A DNA stretch of 64,000 nt from Haliclona indistincta. Its lineage: Eukaryota; Porifera; Demospongiae; Haplosclerida; Chalinidae. The notes under the pieces are model-generated. The model saw only the letters and a list, made by a program, of their open reading frames with translations, had not been told where the DNA came from and ran no database searches. Made by a program: the position numbers and the translations under genes. Positions 11,561 to 23,743 of the stretch are shown here, piece by piece; the first letter of the stretch is position 1; each line of letters opens with the position of its first letter. The stretch covers positions 10,619,086-10,683,085 of the forward strand of contig OZ024785.1 of the NCBI GenBank assembly GCA_964017065.1. Reading direction: 5' to 3'.

Positions 11561-13135
11561 ATAGCAGTAGATAAGTCCAAAAGTAATCTTTGATAAGAGA
11601 TATAGTTGCCGTCGTAGAAATCTTTTGGTCAAAAACAGGCAGACAATTCCAAAAACGGGGTAATCGCTTAAAATAAAAGTGAGAGGAAAGTGTAGAAGAA
11701 CAATGAGTGTGATTGAGCTTGTGACTTGAGGAGGAACGAGTGTTTGATGAACAGAAACTAACATAGTCAAGGATATCAAAAGCAGAATCGAAGTTGGAGA
11801 GCGAAGAAAGAACAGGATGTCATTTAGCTCCATAACCATAGATAGTGGCAATGGTTTTAATGAAATCAGCCTAGATTTATAGTCAGAGCTGTAATCATTC
11901 AACAAGTACTTACTGGCCCTCCGCTGAACTCTCTCGAAGAGCTTGATATATTTGCTAAGATGTGGTCTCCAGATAACTGAACAGTACAACAAGTGAGATC
12001 TCACAAGTGAGATGTATAACGATTTTTTGTTGAAGACGGAGAGAGTATCACTGAAACTTCGACGAATGAGACCTAGCATTTTATAGGCCTTAGAAGTAAT
12101 AAGATGGATATGGTCAGACCACGAAAGTGTGTCAGAAATCAGAATTCCCAGATCACGAGTAGAGATAACTAATGGAATCTCCACACCACTACATTGTAAT
12201 GAAATGTGAAGGAGGAGCTGAACCATGAGGAAAGCTCAACATAACACACTTGGCACCATTAAAGGCAATACGATTAGTAAGACTCCACAAAGAGAGGGAA
12301 TCTAAATCAAGTTGCAGATCAGAAGAAGAACTCATTTGCCTGTCACGCACAGTACCAAGACATTTGGTGTCATCAGCAAAAAGCAAAGGCTTAGTGAGAC
12401 ATACTGAGTCAGGTAGATCGTTAATGTAGACTGAAAACAACAACGGGCCAAGTAAGCTGCCCTGAGGCACACCCGAAGTTACTGGAAGAAGCCCAGAGAA
12501 TTCACCATGAATAGAAACAAGTTGCTGTCTATCAGCCAAGTAAGCTTCAAGCCAAGCAAGTAGCTGACCAGTGATACCCATAGATTGAAGTTTAGAGAGA
12601 ATATTGTGATCCACTGAGTCAAAGGCCTTCTTTAGGTCGAGATAAGCTACGTCAGAATATATTTTGTTGTCAAGTTTGTATAAATGGTATCAAGCATAAT
12701 GAGTAGCTGTTGCTGTGACGATCTCCCTTTGGTGAAATCGAATTGACAGTTGGAAATGTAGTCGGCCGCATGATCAGCAACACAAATAAACACCAGACGC
12801 TCTAAAACTTTAGGGATGGTACACAACAGGGAAATTGGTCGATAATTTTTGACTAAAAATTGGAGTGATGAGATGGGTGCGCCATTCTGCAGGCAATTTG
12901 CCAGTGGACAGAGATACACAGAACATGCAGATGATGAATAGGGGAGCATAAAGCTTCAGCACAACTTTTGAGAACCATGGGACCAATACAATCAATGCCT
13001 TTAGCTTTTGCAGGGTCAAGAGAGACCAAAGCAGTGTAAACATCAGGAACTGATATATCAAGAGAACACAGAACTTTTGCTGGGAGAGAAGGCAAAAAGG
13101 AGACCTCAGGATAGTTGAGACTTGAGACTAGCGTC
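11560..13135 (-). pseudogene. Degenerate non-LTR retrotransposon reverse transcriptase (CR1/Jockey-like), 5'-truncated
   Basis: Three frames on the minus strand carry consecutive RT pieces. KAKGIDCIGPMVLKSCAEAL (13095-12853) is followed by NYRPISLLCTIPKVLERL and QFDFTKGRSSQQQLL (12949-12647). Then come SGVPQGSLLGPLLFSVYIND and the catalytic FADD box (12614-12189). The thumb and C-terminal region follow, with YKMLGLIRRSF and ERVQRRASKYLL (12226 to about 11560). RT copies element RNA into DNA at a nicked target. Frameshifts separate the pieces, and no endonuclease/ORF1 part is seen beyond about 13135. The gene is inactive and 5'-truncated, as is usual for LINE copies. Confidence 0.85.
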
Positions 13136-13199
13136 TTAATAGTTCATATTCTTGTAACTGCTATTTCTATAGTTGTAGTTAACTTAATAGGGAGGTAGC

Positions 13200-14850
13200 C
13201 AGTGGCGTATCCAGGATTTGAATAAGGAGGGTGCTCACACTCTGCAATTTTTAGTTATACATGTACACAAAATAGCATTGTGTATTCAAGACAAAGAATA
13301 CTTAGCCTACACTGACAAGAGATTACATGTGGTTTTCGACAGCATTGATGAGTCCAGCCCAGATTTTATGAATAATATTATTAGTGACATAGCAACTGTT
13401 TTCATAGCAAATACAGTGCTTCCCACTTAGAGAGTCCACTTTTGACATATTATGCTGTAAAAATTTTATCAAAGGTAATACAATCTTCAAATCTAGTCTG
13501 AAGTATGGCATAACATTGTAGATTATGTGCATCAAATATGACAGCTCACAACCAACTATTAGTGCAAAAGTTATCAGCTATTAATTATAAGTCACTGGCT
13601 AAGCTCATTATATAGCTGAAGTTTTTAGGCTTGGAAATGGCTATTTGGCTGAGTTAGGAAAATTCACATTACAAACACCTCACAGAATGGCTCATCTTTC
13701 ACTACAGTAAGTTTTCAAGCTCACCTTCCTTGCATAACGTTGCACGGTGCAGAAATGCACCAAAAACGTGTGTTTTGGGAGTCACTGAAGTTTTTAGGCT
13801 TGCATTTGCGCATTTTTGCGAGTTAAGAACACAGATTTGTGCAATGGATAGCCAGATACCTGAACCTTTTACTTGCGTTGGAATTATAAGTGTAGCTTAA
13901 ACCATGCGCGCACGCGATCGTCGAGAAAGTGCAGCTCTGCAGTTCTTCGTCGCGTTAATGAGATTTATATAGAGAAAGAAGTTTATCGATGACTCGTTTC
14001 CGCTCGCGCAGGGCCGCTCTTGCTGACCGGAGACAAGATGGCTGCTGATCGACAGCCCTAGTTTTGCTTCGTTCTCGATCAGTTGCAGTTTTACCGGATA
14101 AAAAGTCGATCATTTTGTTAAATAATTGCAACTGATCGAAAATGAAGCAAAACTAGGGCTGTCGATCAGCAGCCATCTTGTCACCGGTCAGCAAGAGCGG
14201 CCCTGCGCGAGCGGAAACGAGTCATCGATAAACTTCTTCCTCTATATGAATCTCATTAACGCGACGAAGAACTGCAGAACTGCACTTTCTCGACGATCGC
14301 GTGCGCGTATGGTATAAGCTACACTTATAATTCCAACGCAAGTAAAAGGTGCAGGTATCAGACTATCCATTGCACAAATCTGTGTTTTTAACTCGCAAAA
14401 ATGCGCAAATGCAAGCCTAAAAACTTCAGTGACTCCCAAACACACGTTTTTGGTGCATTTCTGCACCGTACAACGTTATGCAAGAAAGTTGAGCTTGCAA
14501 ACTTGCTGTAGCGAAAGATGAGCCATTCTGTGAGCTGTTTGTAAAGTGAATTTTCTTAACTCAGCCAAATGTTCATTTCCAAGTCTAAAAACTTCAGCTA
14601 CTGAGCTTAACCAGTGACTTAGTTGATAACTTTTGCAATAGTTAGTTGTGAGCTGTCATATTTGATGCACATAATCTACAATGTTATGCCATACTTTAGA
14701 CTAGATTTGAAGATTGTATTACCTTTGATAAATTTTTACAGCATAATAATTATGTAAAAATATCAAAAGTGGACTCTCTAAGCGGGAAGCACTGTAGCTT
14801 GCCAAGGGGGGTGCTTGAGCACTGAAAGCACCATTGTAGATACGCCCCTG
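13200..14850. mobile_element. 1.65-kb foldback element, CAGTGGCGTATC termini, 5-bp target duplication
   Basis: Ends CAGTGGCGTATC (13200) and GATACGCCCCTG (to 14850) are flanked by the direct repeat GTAGC (13195-13199, 14851-14855). Nearly the whole element is a palindrome: about 13407-14092 is the inverse of 14128-14800, with a loop of roughly 35 bp. Arm divergence is low (scattered mismatches). Open frames at 13218-13535 and 14126-14466 are arm by-products. No transposase is present. Confidence 0.8.
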
Positions 14851-15084
14851 GTAGCATGATATCATTAATTTTGTGAACATCATTCTTGTATTACTAAATA
14901 CTGCCTAAGTTTATATTTAAGTGGCTCCTCAAGTTAATAGTCTTTTTGTTGGTAGTACCCTGTAGTTGTACTGTTTTCGAATCTTAAAATATTAACTCTT
15001 TAAAAAAGATATGTAATGCACGCGCATTTCTGAAAAAGATGTAGCCATTTTTGCTGTGAATATTGGTTTTGGCACACGTTCCAA

Positions 15085-15129
15085 TAGCCTCGTAACCAGG
15101 CCTGCAGAGCAGGCCTGGGTACGAGGCTA
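15085..15129. repeat. Short hairpin, TAGCCTCG family
   Basis: TAGCCTCGTAACCAGGCCTG pairs with CAGGCCTGGGTACGAGGCTA around a GCAGAG centre. The same terminal motif bounds larger elements at 49394-50222 and 52178-52766, so this may be a minimal deletion derivative. Confidence 0.6.
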
Positions 15130-15418
15130 ACATTCCAATACATTCCTTAGGGTCATATTACCTTAGAACAGTTGCTACTAAAAATAGTCAAGAAGATGAA
15201 GTTAGTGACACTGGCGATAAAAAGGGTGTGGTCATTTTCGAGTATTTCGCAGCAGATAGAACAATTTGGCACATATCACATCTTATTCCTTGGGGTCAAA
15301 TTACCCTAAAACATTTAGGTTATCCTCTCCTAAATTAAATACATACAAATCTTAATCAGAGCCTCAACTACCGCCAATCGCGCGCGAATTGCCGCGAAAT
15401 TCATCATGACATCGACAA

Positions 15419-15479
15419 GATTGGAGAACTGGTATTCACATTGGAGAACTGGTATCTGATTGGAGAACTGGTATTCACC
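15419..15479. repeat. Three-copy tandem repeat, unit about 20 bp
   Basis: The unit ATTGGAGAACTGGTAT occurs three times in direct orientation with short variable joins. Around it, 14851-15948 shows no supportable gene. Confidence 0.7.
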
Positions 15480-15948
15480 AAGGAGGGTTATCCATAGTTG
15501 CACACTGAGCAGCGAAGATAAGGCCCAGAATAACAGTAACATAAATTATGCAATCCGGCTGTACTAGACTCTAAAAGACTCCTTCATTGCCAGTACAGTC
15601 AGCTCTACAAGAAACCATCACCACCAAAGAGCACAAAGGACTGGCTAAATCACAAGATACCTTATAAGCATTTCTTTGCCATCTTAGACTCCATCTAGAC
15701 TGGTCCTGGGGACGTCTCCCAAAAGATCTAGAGTACTTGAATTCTCCATATTTGACCTTGGACACAGCAGCCGTAGAACAGTATGTCAACACAACAAGAA
15801 GTGGACACAGTTGTATGGATAGTAGAGGAGAACAGAATGAGCCCCATTTCAAGAAATTCCACAAAAGGCACACGGACAATTACACAATTTTTTTGATCAT
15901 TATTAATTTTTTATACAGGTACAAAGGGTAATTTAGAAAAGTTACGAC

Positions 15949-16430
15949 AAGATCGGCGAAGCATAAGTGCCAAGGACGGAGATGGGATTGGCCTGTTGGA
16001 TAGCTATTGAGAGGCTTGATAAGATGAGATAAGATGTTGATTTGGGATCACCAGAATGTCAATAGAGTCTTTACCAAGAGATTTAACAAAAGAGAGAGTC
16101 TTGGACCCGAAAGCACCAGTGGTTTCAATAGCAACGGGACAGATCTGCATATTTCACTCTCATGAGGTCTTCAGCTTTGGCTGCAATCCCGCCAGCAGAG
16201 TGAACAGCAAGACTCCTGCCACGGTGAGAATGAGCAAAGGTGTCAGGATAGGTAGCATATCCCACACAAGAGGTTTTCCTGATGACCAGTGAGCAATTGT
16301 AAGTTGTAAATCCATGATCAGGACGCTTTCCATCACAACGAGACAGGCCAGTAGGCTCCAAAACTGGAGCTGGAACATGGACAGAGGAAAGCGCTCTGCA
16401 GACAATGTCATTTAAACAGAATGTCTGTGA
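15949..16430 (-). pseudogene. Endonuclease-domain C-terminal fragment of a second retroelement family
   Basis: On the minus strand the order is NDIVCRALSS, LEPTGLSRCDGKRPD, SSGKPLVWD (shifted frame), YPDTFAHSHRG, GGIAAKAEDLMRVKYADLS, TLSFVKSLGKDSIDIL and finally SIAIQQANPISVLGTYASPI with a stop near 15949. The KRPD...GKPLVWD spacing matches the PD-(D/E)XK-like C-terminus of RT-containing proteins in sponge/cnidarian genomes. It is a different family from 10777-11560. At least two frameshifts make it a pseudogene. Confidence 0.6.
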
Positions 16431-16492
16431 GGCCTGCCTTCACTCCACCTGCAGCTGAGACCATGCCTGCCTAGAGGATTAACTAGATCATT

Positions 16493-17460
16493 ATGCCTCA
16501 GTGGGCGGAGCCACGGGGATACAGTAGTCGTGTTGTGTGTCTGTCTGTCTGTCTGCCTCGGTGGGCGGAGCCACGAGGCATACTGTAATCGCGTTGTCTG
16601 TCGTTCATTCTGTCTGTCTGTTACACTGTTTTTGCGGCGCACGCTGAAAGGTAAGCTCTGAAACTTGCAATGCAGGTAGAACTCGATATTATCTCGGATG
16701 TGAACTAGCGAAAGTTCGATACAAAGCTTCATTCTAGAGTTATGGCGTAATTTGCTCACCTAGATGGCTTTTGCTGGCGATCAGGACTTCTCCGAAAACA
16801 AAACTACCAACAGCAGACTGCCTAATAGCTTGTAGATTAAATTTATACTACTGGATGGCAGCGCAGGTCCGTAGAAACTGCGCGAGGTAGCTACTTGCAG
16901 TGGCGTAGGAATAAATGGTGCACCGGTGCTGGAGCATCACCTTGAAATTACCCAGTTAATAATATTCACTATCAATCAACACCCCCAGTCTTCGTGAATA
17001 TCATTAATTAAACAAACTTGTTATTACAGGCCCATGGCGCAAAGCAATAATTAATAATTTTTGCAATTTTCCAAGGTGATCGTCTATGCAGCCGCCTCAA
17101 CAAGACCAACCAAGACCAAAACTGCAAATTCGCGGCACAGCGTACTGTAAATTGCATAATCATGAATAATAATTAGCAAAATTTTTCGGGCGCCCATTTC
17201 TATTGACTTGTGCATCACTTTCGAAAATATCTTCCTACGCCACTGACTTGTAACCAGAACTCGCCAGAATCACTGCCATTGTAGGCACGCCCATTATAAA
17301 ATAATTGATAATTTATACTCAGCACTGTTTGGCTTCTGATTGCATAACTATAAAATTGCTGCATTGCTTCTGCTAATGCTATTTGAATGCTGACAGCTGA
17401 ATATGAATCCTACTCTGTTATAGCATTACATGCTCAAATTTTAACATCCACCGAGGCATA
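16493..17460. repeat. GCCTCGGTGG repeat family, copy A (with insertion)
   Basis: The copy starts with a partial duplicate (16493-16554), then GCCTCGGTGGGCGGAGCCAC at 16555, a GTCTGTCTG tract, and TTTTTGCGGCGCACGCTGAA. It ends CCACCGAGGCATA near 17460. The ends are short inverted repeats (TGCCTCGGTGG / CCACCGAGGCA). The unit is about 570 bp without the 16898-17245 insertion. Confidence 0.75.
16898..17245. mobile_element. 348-bp MITE, CAGTGGCGTAGGAA ends, 5-bp duplication
   Basis: TIRs CAGTGGCGTAGGAA and TTCCTACGCCACTG are flanked by the direct repeat ACTTG (16893-16897, 17246-17250). Comparison with the uninterrupted repeat copies at 18.3 and 18.9 kb shows the empty site. The TIR and 5-bp duplication match the 13200-14850 foldback, so both belong to one superfamily. 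I cannot name it with confidence. Confidence 0.8.
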
Positions 17461-17483
17461 ACCCGCACCAATGGTGCATTTTT

Positions 17484-18003
17484 ATGCCTCGGTGGGCGGA
17501 GCCACGAGGCATACTGTAATCGCGTTGTCTGTCTGTCTGTTACATCATTTTTGCGGCGCACGCTGAAAGGTAAGCTCTGAAACTTGCAATGCAGGTAGAA
17601 ATTGATATTATCTCGGATGTGAACTAGCAAAATTTCGATACAAAGCTTTGTTCTAGAGTTATGGCGTGATTTGCTTACTTTGTTTGCCGTTGCTGGCGAT
17701 CTGGACTTCTCCGAAGGCAAGGCTGTCCACAGTTGACTGCCTAGAAGCTGATAGGTTAGAATTTTACTACAGGATAGCAGCGCAGGTCCAGAGAAATTGT
17801 GTAAGCAAGCTATGGAAGCTATCTCGCTCGTGGTATGCGTGTGCTGTACTAAACACTGTAGACACGCCCAGTTTAATTGTGGTCAGCATGGCACTGATTG
17901 GCTTCTGATTGCATAACTAAAGCACTACTGTACAGAAATCCTGTATACATGCACCTGCAGTTGCTGTGTTTGTAGAATGGTGGATAGTTGTGTTTGTTGA
18001 TAT
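17484..18003. repeat. GCCTCGGTGG repeat family, copy B (subfamily 2)
   Basis: The same 5' half as copy A. The 3' half differs (GGTATGCGTGTGCTGTACTA, then a CTGTATACATGCACCTGCAG tract), defining a second subfamily shared with copies at 20.4-20.9 and 33.7-34.3 kb. Confidence 0.7.
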
Positions 18004-18004
18004 T

Positions 18005-18576
18005 TATGCCTCGGTGGGCGGAGCCACGAGGCATACTGTAATCGCGTTGTCTGTCATTCTGTCTGTCAGTCTGTCTGTTACACCATTTTTGCGGCGCACG
18101 CTGAACGGTGAGCTCTGAAACTTGCAATGCAGGTATAACTCGACATTATCTCGGTTGTGTATTAGCGAAAGTTCGATGCAAAGTTTTGTTCTAGAGTTAT
18201 GGCGCGGTTTGCTCACCTATAGATGGCTTTGCTGACGATCAGGACTTCTCAGAAAACAAAACTACTCACAGCAGACTGCCTAGTAGCTTGTAGGTTAAAT
18301 TTATACTACATGATGGCAGCGCAGGTCCGTAGAAACTGCGCGAGGAAGCTACTTGCAACCAGAACCCGGCAGGTTACTGCCATTCAATGCATAGGCACGC
18401 CCAGTTAATTAAAATAATATTAATAATACTCAGCACTGTTTGGCTTCTGATTGCATAACTACAAGTTTGCTATATTGCTTCTGCTCGTGCTATATTCGAA
18501 TGCTTGCAGCTGAATATGAATATTACTCTGTTATAGCATTACATGCTCAAATTTTAACATCCACCGAGGCATAACC
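18005..18576. repeat. GCCTCGGTGG repeat family, copy C
   Basis: A complete subfamily-1 unit, head to tail with copy B. It opens TGCCTCGGTGGGCGGAGCC and closes CCACCGAGGCATA. Confidence 0.75.
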
Positions 18577-18598
18577 AGCACCAATGGTGCATTTTTCT

Positions 18599-19100
18599 GC
18601 CTCGGTGGGCGGAGCCACGAGGCATACTGTAATCGCGTTGTCTGTCAGTCTGTCTGTTACACCATTTTTGCGGCGCACGCTGAAAGGTAAGCTCTGAAAC
18701 TTGCAATGCAGGTAGAACTCGATATTATCTCGGTTGTGTATTAGCGAAAGTTCGATGCAAAGCTTTGTTCTAGAGTTGGCTTTTACTGTCGATCAGGACT
18801 TCTTTGAAAACAAAACTACCCACAGCAGACTGCCTAGTAGCTTGTAGGTTAAATTTATACTACAGGATGGCAGCGCAGGTCCGTAGAAACTGCGCGAAGA
18901 AGCTACTTGTAACCAGGCTACTACCATTGTAGGCACGCCCAGTTACATTAAAATTAATAATTACTCTGCACTGTTTGGCTTCTGATTGCATGACTATAAA
19001 ATTGCTGCATTGCTTCTGCTTGTGCTATTTGAATGCTGGCAACTGAATATGAATCTTACTCTGTTATAGCATTACATGCACATCCACCGAGGCATAACCC
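18599..19100. repeat. GCCTCGGTGG repeat family, copy D
   Basis: A subfamily-1 unit in the same orientation, with a short internal deletion after CTAGAGTT. It ends at CCACCGAGGCATAACC near 19100. Confidence 0.75.
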
Positions 19101-19121
19101 GCACCAATGGTGCATTTTCCG

Positions 19122-20975
19122 TCTGTTACTTCAGTATCTTAGCGTACGCTGAAAGTTAAGCTTTGGAACTGGCAATGCAAGTACAGTGTTCCACACGAAG
19201 ACGCTTGAAAACTCATTTTTAGATATTTAGCTCATTTTCTCAAATCTCATTGATCTCATGCACATATGCACATACCATGATGAAGTTCTATCCTTTGGGA
19301 GTTGAATGCACCATATGGCTTCTTGTCGCATGACTGTCACGTGATACAAGATGGCAGTAAAGACACCCACTCAGCCGACAACGTTAGGATCAGGATCTCC
19401 AGATTGGCTGGTAGTTAAGAGCTGCTAAAGCTGCATCCAAGCACTCACCCCGGATGCACATCTCTGAGTGGCACGAGAAGTCGCGGGCAGCTATACTTTG
19501 GGAACAGGGAGCGTATAACAGCGTTTTCAATATGCCCCAACGTTAGGATCAGGATCTCCAGAGTCTGTGCTAGTTAAGAACCTAGACTTGCTTATTACAA
19601 AGGCTAAACATAGTGCATTTACGACGAACTCACTTGGCGCGTCTCCGTCTTAGCATCGCGACAAACGAAGCTCAGTCTCACAAAATAGCTGCTTTTTGAC
19701 GGCCATCTTGCTGTTTAGTGACGTTTTTATGGGCTCCGCCTCTAAAAGAATGACGACACTTTTGATAAACAGTAACCAACAACTGTACGAGTCAGTGGCG
19801 TCACAAGGTTACTGTTATTAGTCGTGTCGTCATTTTTTTAAGGCGGAGTCCATTAAAACGTCACAAAACAGCAAGATGGCCGTCAAAAAGCAGCTATTTT
19901 GTGAGACAGAGCTTCGTTTGTCTCGATGCTAAGACGGAGACGCGCCAAGTGAGTTCGTCGTAAATGCACTATGTTTAGCCTTTGTAATAAGCAAGTCTAG
20001 GTTCTTAACTAGCACAGACTCTGGAGATCCTGATCCTAACGTTGGGGCATATTGAAAACGCTGTTATACGCTCCCTGTTCCCAAAGTATAGCTGCCCGCG
20101 ACTTCTCGTGCCACTCAGAGATGTGCATCCGGGGTGAGTGCTTGGATGCAGCTTTAGCAGCTCTTAACTACCAGCCAATCTGGAGATCCTGATCCTAACG
20201 TTGTCTGCTGAGTGGGTGTCTTTACTGCCATCTTGTATCACGTGACAGTCATGTGACAAGAAGCCATATGGTGCATTCAACTCCCAAAGGATAGAACTTC
20301 ATCATGGTATGTGCATATGTGCATGAGATCAATGAGATTTGAGAAAATGAGCTAAATATCTAAAAATGAGTTTTCAAGCGTCTTCGTGTGGAACACTGTA
20401 GAACATGATATTATCTCGCTCTTGAACATGTGAAAGTTGTATACGAAGCTTCTTTCTTGAGTTATGGCGTGATTTGCTTACTTTGTTTGCCGTTGCTGGC
20501 GATCTGGACTTCTCCAAAGGCAAAGCTGTCCCCATTTGTCTGCCTAGAAGCTGATAGGTTAGAATTTTACTACAGGATAGCAGCGCAGGTCCAGAGAAGT
20601 CGTGTAAGCAAGCTATGGAAGCTATCTAGCTCGTGGTATGCGTGTGCTGTGCTAAACACTGTAGACACGCCCAGTTGAATTGTGGTTAGCACTGATTGGC
20701 TTCTGATTGCATAACTAAAGCATTGTGACTACATGCATCTGTAGTTGCTGTGTTTGTGGAATGGTGTTTGTTGATATTTGTAGCAGTATAATCACAGCAA
20801 TGAGTGCAGTAGTCTTGTTGCAGTATACTTTAACTTGTTTCTACTGCAGCTTACGCTTTCATGATACTGTTTTGATCCTTCCGTGGATCTACTGCATGCA
20901 TATATACTTGCTGTCATAATTATGCATCTGCTAATTGAATGCCATACATGCTACATGTACTGCACCGAGGCATCT
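19122..20975. repeat. GCCTCGGTGG repeat family, copy E, split by a foldback element
   Basis: 19122-19183 and 20399-20975 together form a subfamily-2 unit. The internal order (CTGAAAGTTAAGC, then GATATTATCTCG, GTTATGGCGTGATTTGC and GACACGCCCAGTTGAATTG) is continuous once 19184-20398 is removed. It ends near GCACCGAGGCATC. From 20976 to 21344 no gene is evident. Confidence 0.7.
19184..20398. mobile_element. 1.2-kb TA-flanked foldback element
   Basis: Termini CAGTGTTCCACACGAAGACG and inverse are flanked by TA on both sides (19182-19183, 20399-20400), as in Tc1/mariner-type insertions. The arms of about 560 bp are almost perfectly complementary. The centre near 19790 holds TTACTGTTATTAG-type sequence. 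It carries CACGTGA and GATCCTGATCCTAACGTTG motifs in both arms and has no coding capacity. A single end of the same family is at 59038-59172. Confidence 0.85.
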
Positions 20976-21344
20976 GCAGCTTTGGTGCTTCATTGCAGTG
21001 GCGACAGGAATCTGTGGGGGCTGCAGATGGGAGTACCGGCCTTATTACACAATTATTATTGTTGATTCTATACAACATATAGGACAAAAAGTCAGCAGAC
21101 AAGATTGCTCCCAAGAAATTCGAGTAACACTGAAAACACTGACAACCTAGTTCATAATTATTTACCTAAACAGGAAGGCCATAGTCGAGAAAAAGAGCTA
21201 AAGTAAGCAGGACAAAATTAATTGCAACATAATACTCACTGCAGATTTATTAGGCGAGGAAGGAACAGCTCAGACATTTACAAGTACAACCGGCCCTCGC
21301 GCGCGCCGCGCCATCGCATGCAAAAGCTGTGCCCAAGGGTTAAG

Positions 21345-21432
21345 TAGTCTCGTCCCCAGACCACACCCCCTCGCTTAATTGCTCGTGAGAGGCAAAGCAA
21401 AGCGGAAGAGGTGTGGTCTGGGAACGAGACTA
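21345..21432. repeat. Hairpin element, TAGTCTCGTCCCCAGACC ends
   Basis: An 88-bp palindrome: TAGTCTCGTCCCCAGACCAC is inverse to GTGGTCTGGGAACGAGACTA. It belongs to the TAGYCTCG family; a relative is at 41797-41857. Confidence 0.65.
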
Positions 21433-21452
21433 AGGGTTAAGGTGGCGGGTGC

Positions 21453-22321
21453 AGGAATAGACAACTTTATTATAACGGCTCAGGAATTTAAATTAAATTA
21501 ATAATTAATTTTTGGACGTAAACTCACTTCCGGAGTACAACGAGTGAAGAAAGCTAGAAGAATGGAGAGGCCAAAACTGCCACATGTGCCTGCTGTAAAT
21601 AGCCAAGATGCCTGGATGTGTGTGCATTGACTTTAGTAACAACCGTGAAAATGGCAGCAGTGTTTCGAAGCGTCGTATTCCAAGAAATCTGTTGACAGAA
21701 CGAAGAGAAAGATAGACGAACGCTCTTGGACTGGACAGAAAGCCTGCTCAAGGGACTATCACCTAGTATATAGTCGGCATTTCCTATTCCAGATACTAGG
21801 CACACCCCAGACATCACCCTTAGAACGCGCTTTGGTTCTCTAAAAGCCAGACTAGCTGTGGCGAGTGAGTCAAGGCACGCGCTACTATTACGAGACCTTG
21901 ATCTTCAAGCTGTCAGTGTAGGGCAACATTGTTTCTTGCTTCTAAGAGCTCGCCCAGAGTAGTACAAGGAATGTCATCTTCTAATAATATCACTAAAACT
22001 AGAGTTGGCACAGTAGTTTTGACGGCCTCGTCGTCTTTGTCAGCCATTTGCATGGCGCTCCCGTTCGCTAGCAACTAAACTTTCAGCTAGTGGTTGGCTC
22101 TTCGTAAACAGCGCTAACAATAGACGCTGTCATGTGAATCGGCATGTTTTTTACTACCGTTTTTGAAGTTTATAATCTTCAACGCATGCAGTGAACTACC
22201 AGCTGTTCTGGTAACAACCAGCAATGTCAAAGTACTCCAAAATCACGGAAGAAAGTACTCCGGAAGTGACGTCACGTTCAATTAACATATTTCTGGTTAT
22301 ACTAAAGTTGTCTATTACAAT
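21453..22321. mobile_element. Inverted-repeat element, AATAGACAACTTTA ends
   Basis: A perfect 14-bp TIR AATAGACAACTTTA (about 21456) is inverted near 22308-22321. Sub-terminal CACTTCCGGAGTAC is also inverted (GTACTCCGGAAGTGA). The interior has no recognisable protein. 22322-23220 has no supportable gene. Confidence 0.55.
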
Positions 22322-23224
22322 AAAAATTTATTCATATGAAAATACGGGAATATGCGGCAAATACACGAAATTTTTGCTGGTTAATTAATAATTAGAATAG
22401 TTAGATAACATTGTGGTTTTCAACTTTCGGTACGCTTTCGGTACGCCCAAAGTACGCGGATTATTATACACACTTTTATTATGACGTCTGATGTTCGCAA
22501 TTTTTTGTTAATTCCAGATCTGATAGCTTCAAGATGTGCAGCCTGGTGTTCTTCGTGGGACTATGCATGCATTTTAATCATGATAACTTTTTGCTCGTGT
22601 TATGCTCGCCAGAGTGGTGCGTGGGCGTACACAATCGCACGGTTGGCGGCCTTAGAAGCTGATTATCGGCTAATCCATGCATAGTCCCATGACTAGGTAT
22701 ATAAACTAGAGTTCTAATGAACACATACCCGTGCGCTGAGCTAGGAGCTAAACACGACTACTCCAGCATTACTGCAACACGCACGTTACAATACAGCTAG
22801 CCCATAGACAGCTCCAGAAAAATAGATGATAGCATACATGCACTAACAGTTGATTGGCACATCACAGAAGGCCTCAAGAAAGACTGATACCGTAGCTATA
22901 GGCCTCAAGAAGCTCTGACGTACGGTACATGTGAGACTGAGTGAGGACATCGACATGGAGGTTGGGTGACACACCCACAATACCGTAAAGTGTTCTTACA
23001 AGGACGCGTAGCTTTAGAAAGCCATGGATTAGCCGCTTGAGCAAGACTTGCCAGCACAGAAAACGTCTTCAAAGGACTATAAATTCAGTGAAGAAGCTGC
23101 AGAGAGTGTTTTCGTGTAGAGTTTCGAGCGGTAAGACGCAAACAGGCGTGTTTTTTGACGACACACACACACACACACAAAAAACAAACAAAAGACAAAG
23201 TTTACCCGCCACCCTCCTCAAGAG

Positions 23225-23743
<519 letters not shown>

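Noticed and set aside
12810..13095. Two overlapping RT-like frames read as separate genes
   Set aside because: They are frameshifted pieces of one degenerate LINE reverse transcriptase.
16493..21000. Possible CRISPR-like or satellite array
   Set aside because: The units are 500-600 bp with MITE-like ends and separate insertions; there are no short repeats with unique spacers, and the DNA is eukaryotic.
21554..21817. 87-codon minus-strand frame
   Set aside because: Inside an inverted-repeat element, with no recognisable domain or conserved second copy.
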